Below, in pieces: positions 60,761 to 64,000 of a stretch of DNA of 64,000 nucleotides. Source of the stretch: Paramicrobacterium sp051513965 (lineage in GTDB: Bacteria > Actinomycetota > Actinomycetes > Actinomycetales > Microbacteriaceae); the NCBI RefSeq assembly GCF_051513965.1, contig NZ_CP195847.1, positions 2,914,001 to 2,978,000 of the forward strand, given 5' to 3'. Position 1 is the first letter of the stretch; each line of letters opens with the position of its first letter. The position numbers were made by a program, and so were the translations under genes. The notes below the pieces were generated by a model, which had not been told where the DNA came from, did not search any database, and saw only the letters and a list, made by a program, of their open reading frames with translations.

Positions 60761-61435
60761 ATGTTTCACGCGACTCCCGCTCACCGCACGTCTGGCGCTG
60801 CGCCGTTCGGATCAGCGTCACTCGTTGCGACGTCACCGAACGCGGTGCGACGGACGACCCCGCCCTTCGGCGCTCAACCCACCGCCGCGCTGCCGTCGCT
60901 GCCGTCGGCGCGCTCCGCGAGGACAGATTCGCAGCCGCGCCGAAGCACGACGGCACAACGTGGCGGCCCGACCGCGCCGCTGCGGATCGTCGTGCTCGAC
61001 GGGCATCCGACAACCGAGGTCTTCGACGTCGCCGAGGCGCCACGAGAGATCGCCGTCGACGAGCAGCACGCGTGGGCGGATGCCTTCGCGGCACTGGCTC
61101 CGCAGGTCGTCGGCGTCTTCGAACGTCGAGCTGCTGATCAGTGCCTGCGCGACGGCGCGCCACTGCCGAGCTGGGTTCAGCGCGACATCGTCGAGTGGTC
61201 GGATGCCGGTTTCACACCCGACCGGTACCGCGCACTCGCGGCCGCGCTCGAGGACGCCACGCTCCTGAGGCATCCTGCCCACCCGCTTCACGACGAGGAG
61301 CGCGGCGCACACCCCACGCACGCTCTTCCATACACGCGTCTTCGTGCCGAGCACTGGACGGACTGGGCGGAGCGTGTCGCCTCGGGCGCCGACCCGGTGA
61401 TCGAGGCGACCGTCGTGCTCGACAGCCTCCGCTGA
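60761..61435 (+). CDS. unrecognised protein under a SAM-IV riboswitch
   Basis: A protein of 224 residues. The first 75 residues are low in complexity (Pro, Ala, Thr, Ser, Arg). The rest is a soluble domain with LRIVVLDGHPTTEVFDVAEAP, DEQHAWADAFAALAPQVVGVFERR and YTRLRAEHWTDWAERV; no cofactor motif is evident. The ATG at 60761 has GAGAG 5 bp upstream; an ATG at 60728 in the same frame lies inside the pseudoknot helix. Control by a SAM riboswitch suggests a job in methionine, SAM or methyl-group metabolism, but I cannot name one. Confidence 0.65.
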   Translation: MFHATPAHRTSGAAPFGSASLVATSPNAVRRTTPPFGAQPTAALPSLPSARSARTDSQPRRSTTAQRGGPTAPLRIVVLDGHPTTEVFDVAEAPREIAVDEQHAWADAFAALAPQVVGVFERRAADQCLRDGAPLPSWVQRDIVEWSDAGFTPDRYRALAAALEDATLLRHPAHPLHDEERGAHPTHALPYTRLRAEHWTDWAERVASGADPVIEATVVLDSLR

Positions 61436-61510
61436 ACAGCCTCCGCTGAGTGCCGCGCCGGGGCGGTCCGCACCGGGGAGAGCGTTCCGCGACCAGCACT
61501 GACCTTCACA

Positions 61511-61568
61511 GTGCGGTCTGCGGTCAATAGTGCGCGCCGCGGCAGGCACTCTCGACCGCAGACCGCAC
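61511..61568. repeat. dispersed palindrome family A, copy 6
   Basis: Core at 61518-61561 with changes in both arms (CAATAGTGCGCG, GGCACTCTCGACC). The outer arms GTGCGGTC and GACCGCAC are perfect and extend it to 58 bp. It is more diverged than the other copies. Confidence 0.82.
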
Positions 61569-61617
61569 CCTCACGTCATCCGGCAGTCCTTCAGCAAACC
61601 ACGGCTACCCTCCTGTC

Positions 61618-62505
61618 ATGGCACTGCGCCCTGATCTGACGTCGCTCGAGCGGCGCATCGACGACGCCGCGAAGCGGCTCATCGACCGTGCGCCCGACAG
61701 CCGCGCGTGGGGTGCGCTCATCGAGTTTCTGGTGTTCGGCGCCAAGCAGGCGTGGGCGTGCATCTTCGGCGGAGTGCTGCTCGCGGTGATCTTCGCGGCT
61801 CGCCTCTGGTACCCCGACGACGCCGTTCTCGCCCGCAACGACGCTCTGACGATCGCGGCCGTCGTCATTCAGATCGTCATGGTCTGGAGCGGACTCGAGA
61901 CCTGGCGCGAGCTGCGCGTGATCGTGCTGTTCCATGTCGTCGGCACGGCGATGGAGCTGTTCAAGACCGATGTCGGATCGTGGGCCTACGATCCGGGCGG
62001 CGTGCTTCGCATTCTGAGTGTGCCGCTGTTCACCGGCTTCATGTATGGCGCGGTGGGTTCGTACATGGTGCGTGTGTATCGCCTGTTCGACCTGCGATTC
62101 ACACGCTACCCACCGGTGTGGCTCACCGCCATTCTCGCTGCTGCGATCTACGTCAACTTCTTCTCGCACCACTTCATGCTCGATCTGAGGTGGATGCTGC
62201 TCGCCGCCGTGCTGCTCACCTTCGGGTTCTGCACGATGCACTTCCGGGTGTTCCGGCACACGCTGCGCATGCCGCTCGTCGTCGCCTTCGCGCTCGTCGC
62301 GTTCTTCATCTGGCTCGCCGAGAACATCGGAACCTACAGCGGCGCCTGGCTGTACCCCGGCCAGGTCGACGGCTGGCAGCTGGTCTCGATCTCGAAGCTC
62401 GTGTCGTGGTTCCTGCTTATGATCATCTCGGTCGTGCTGGTGACGTGGGTGTACCCGCCGCGCAGGCCGGATGCCGTGGCAGCGGCGTCCGTGCCGGCAT
62501 CCTGA
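61618..62505 (+). CDS. DUF817 family membrane protein
   Basis: A protein of 295 residues with about eight hydrophobic segments. EFLVFGAKQAWACIFGGVLLAVI, ELRVIVLFHVVGTAMELFKTDVGSWAYDPGG and FFIWLAENIGTYSGAWLYPGQ are the conserved blocks of DUF817. The function of this family is unknown. There is no ribosome-binding site before the ATG, so a leaderless transcript is possible. It ends just before a family B palindrome. Confidence 0.88.
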   Translation: MALRPDLTSLERRIDDAAKRLIDRAPDSRAWGALIEFLVFGAKQAWACIFGGVLLAVIFAARLWYPDDAVLARNDALTIAAVVIQIVMVWSGLETWRELRVIVLFHVVGTAMELFKTDVGSWAYDPGGVLRILSVPLFTGFMYGAVGSYMVRVYRLFDLRFTRYPPVWLTAILAAAIYVNFFSHHFMLDLRWMLLAAVLLTFGFCTMHFRVFRHTLRMPLVVAFALVAFFIWLAENIGTYSGAWLYPGQVDGWQLVSISKLVSWFLLMIISVVLVTWVYPPRRPDAVAAASVPAS

Positions 62506-62540
62506 CCCCATCCACGGTCCGCCCGGCACACCCCCTATCG

Positions 62541-62606
62541 CCGCGCTATTTGTTCGGGCTTGCGCTACAGGAATTTCTGTAGCGCAAGCCCGAACAAATA
62601 GCGCGG
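62541..62606. repeat. dispersed palindrome family B, copy 5, complete
   Basis: A 66-bp palindrome from CCGCGC to GCGCGG, with complete arms (CGCTATTTGTTCGGGC and GCCCGAACAAATAGCG) and a GAATTT centre giving one wobble pair. This is the best full-length copy and defines the family. It lies between DUF817 and an oxidase remnant. Confidence 0.93.
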
Positions 62607-62627
62607 TGGGAGAGGGGAAGGGAGAGC

Positions 62628-62765
62628 AGTGTCTTCATCGCCGGTGGCGACAGCGGCCACGCATTCAAGCACTGCCTCGCGCTCGGCGAGGTGCTCGCGC
62701 GTGACGTGCTCGCCGAGGAGCAGTCGCTCGAGCTCGACTTCGTGCGTCCGGCGCGCTTCGCCTGA
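62628..62765 (+). pseudogene. 3' remnant of a sarcosine-oxidase-like FAD gene
   Basis: An open frame of 45 codons reads SVFIAGGDSGHAFKHCLALG, then a helical end and a stop at 62763-62765. GGDSGHAFK is the conserved C-terminal FAD contact of monomeric sarcosine oxidase and N-methyltryptophan oxidase proteins (usually GG-SGHGFK). There is no start codon and nothing upstream except the family B palindrome, 21 bp away. Only the last tenth of a gene remains, so the rest was deleted. Confidence 0.7.
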
Positions 62766-62873
62766 CGCATCCGCCCCTACGAATCTGCGAACGCTCTCGC
62801 AAGGGGCTTGTCGCGTTCTGCCGCTGCCCGTTTGATGGTCAGACACCACCCAGAGGTCACGGAGGGCAGACCG

Positions 62874-63728
62874 ATGAGCGAGCAGCACGACGCAGCCGAG
62901 CGCCGACGCGCACCCAACCCGTTCGACACCCGCGGATTCAACCCGCGGCGCGCAATCGTGACCGGATCGGACTCCGGCATCGGCCGGGCGACCGCCGTGG
63001 CTCTCGCGGCAGCGGGAATGGACGTCGGCATCACCTGGCATCGCGATGAGCAGGGCGCCGAGAAGACGGCGGAAGAGGTGCGTTCGTACGGAAGGCGAGC
63101 GGTCGTCGTGCATCTCGATACGAGCGATCTGGATGCCTGCGGAGACATCGTCGATGCTCTCATCGACGAGCTGGGCGGCATCGATGTCTTCGTCAACAAT
63201 GCGGGAACGGGTGCGAACGAGAAGCTCGTGCGCATGAGTCTCGAGCGGTGGCGACACATCGTAGCGACGGATCTCGATGGGCCGTTCGTGGTCATCCAGC
63301 GTGCAGCGTGCCGCATGATCGAGCAGGCGACGGGTGGGCGAATCATCGCGACGACGAGTGTGCACGAACACCAGCCGCGCGTTGGCTCGAGCGCCTACGA
63401 TGCTGCGAAACACGGGCTCGGCGGTCTGGTGAAGACCGCTGCGCTCGAGCTCGGAGAGTACGCAATCACCGTGAATGCGGTGGCGCCCGGCGAGATCGCG
63501 ACGCCCATGACCGGTCAGGAAGACGAGGATCCGCACCGGAAGCACCGGCCCGGAGTGCCCTTGGGGCGGCCGGGCGATGCGCGAGAGGTCGCGGCTCTCA
63601 TCGGGTTCCTCGCCTCACCGGCATCCAGTTACATCACCGGTGTTTCGATCATCATCGATGGCGGGATGCTTCAGATGGGACCGCAGGGCGGCTCCCACAT
63701 CACATCAGACGTGTGGCGCGAAGGCTGA
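62874..63728 (+). CDS. short-chain dehydrogenase/reductase
   Basis: An oxidoreductase of 284 residues. RRAIVTGSDSGIGRATAVALAAAG is the cofactor motif, VFVNNAG follows strand 4, TTSVHEHQPRVGSSAYDAAKHG contains the catalytic Ser and YxxxK, and INVAPGEIATPM-like VNAVAPGEIATPM and ITGVSIIIDGGM complete the classical SDR. The extended N-terminus and end (QGGSHITSDVWREG) resemble the YghA/YhdF-type general stress SDRs. The ATG at 62874 has GGAGGGCAG upstream. Confidence 0.92.
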   Translation: MSEQHDAAERRRAPNPFDTRGFNPRRAIVTGSDSGIGRATAVALAAAGMDVGITWHRDEQGAEKTAEEVRSYGRRAVVVHLDTSDLDACGDIVDALIDELGGIDVFVNNAGTGANEKLVRMSLERWRHIVATDLDGPFVVIQRAACRMIEQATGGRIIATTSVHEHQPRVGSSAYDAAKHGLGGLVKTAALELGEYAITVNAVAPGEIATPMTGQEDEDPHRKHRPGVPLGRPGDAREVAALIGFLASPASSYITGVSIIIDGGMLQMGPQGGSHITSDVWREG

Positions 63729-63741
63729 GGTCGCTTCGCTC

Positions 63742-64000
63742 TCACTCTGAGTCCTTGCGGTCCTTCGGGTCCTCGGTGGGGCGCTTGAGTTCGTCGGGGT
63801 CGACGTCCACATCGCCCGGATCGTCTGGCCCGCCTGTTCCCGGTGCGACGTCGACGTTCTGGTCGATGTCGTCGTCGATGGTGTCGGGCACGGGGTCGCG
63901 CTGCTTGTACTCCTGCTCCTTTTCGCTCCCCGGGGTGTACCGGGTGTCCTTGGCCTCCTGCTCGTCATCGCTGAGGCCGTGGCCGGAGCGTTCCTCTTTC
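63742..64000 (-). CDS. acidic hydrophilic protein, N-terminus beyond the window
   Basis: An open frame of 85 codons with its stop at 63744-63742 and no start within the window. The product is rich in Asp, Glu, Lys and Pro (SDDEQEAKDTRYTPGSEKEQ, DTIDDDIDQNVDV, RPTEDPKDRKDSE). It has no hydrophobic segment or known domain. It is convergent with the SDR gene. Composition and frame persistence support coding; its role is unknown. Confidence 0.55.
   Translation of the reverse strand, partial: KEERSGHGLSDDEQEAKDTRYTPGSEKEQEYKQRDPVPDTIDDDIDQNVDVAPGTGGPDDPGDVDVDPDELKRPTEDPKDRKDSE

Noticed and set aside
60489..61268. Alternative frame through the riboswitch into the unrecognised gene
   Set aside because: It would translate the whole structured SAM-IV leader, and its product is Arg/Ser-rich as expected for a shadow frame.

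Overview
The window reads as chromosomal DNA of a high-G+C actinobacterium, most likely a member of the Microbacteriaceae. The support is indirect: mycothiol-type sugar and thiol genes, a DtxR-type iron box, a SAM-IV-type riboswitch, actinobacterial families (CGNR regulator, HNH/DUF222 protein, Eis-like acetyltransferase, LPXTG-anchored phosphatase) and an extreme excess of the heptamer GGATGCC. No rRNA, tRNA, CRISPR array, integrase or transposase was seen.

Layout. 0-1 kb: a truncated alpha/beta hydrolase divergent from a CGNR regulator. 1-7.6 kb: a sugar catabolic locus with a PfkB kinase, a three-gene ABC importer, a DeoR regulator and a divergent GH4 glycosidase, probably for alpha-galactosides. 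7.6-25 kb: two MFS carriers, small membrane proteins, a large FAD/Fe-S dehydrogenase, a META lipoprotein, a cell-wall-anchored alkaline phosphatase, an acetyltransferase, an aldehyde dehydrogenase with an AraC regulator, an FMN reductase and an AbiEi/DUF559-like protein. 25-32 kb: an arabinose operon (sugar porter, araD, araA, araB) divergent from its LacI-type regulator, with a clear palindromic operator between them. 32-34.5 kb: an arsenic-type cluster (ArsR, flavoprotein, ArsC) with two matching operators but no efflux pump. 35.5-39 kb: a lower-G+C island with an XRE regulator, a small secreted four-cysteine protein, an ABC ATPase and two membrane proteins, closed by a strong hairpin; it looks like a dedicated secreted-factor/ABC unit and I cannot assign it to a known system. 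39-47.8 kb: an APC permease with a copper amine oxidase, a DHA2 exporter with a TetR regulator, an HNH protein, and an ArsR/SRPBCC pair. 47.9-52.8 kb: two DUF4190-like membrane proteins and aconitase. 52.8-56.7 kb: a tightly overlapping siderophore importer operon under a DtxR box. 56.8-60.2 kb: a PIG-L deacetylase and an MshA-like glycosyltransferase (mycothiol-like), then a Cys/Met-metabolism PLP enzyme. 60.6-61.4 kb: a SAM-IV riboswitch in front of an unrecognised protein. 61.6-64 kb: a DUF817 membrane protein, the remnant of a sarcosine-oxidase-like gene, an SDR and a partial acidic protein.

The intergenic DNA carries two families of dispersed palindromes. Family A (about 44 bp core, six copies) carries CTGCGGTCA arms. 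Family B (about 66 bp, five copies) carries CCGCGCTATTTGTTCGGGC arms. One family B copy lies in frame inside the coding sequence of the FAD/Fe-S dehydrogenase, and another abuts the remnant oxidase gene. Several intergenic spaces also hold short tandem repeats.
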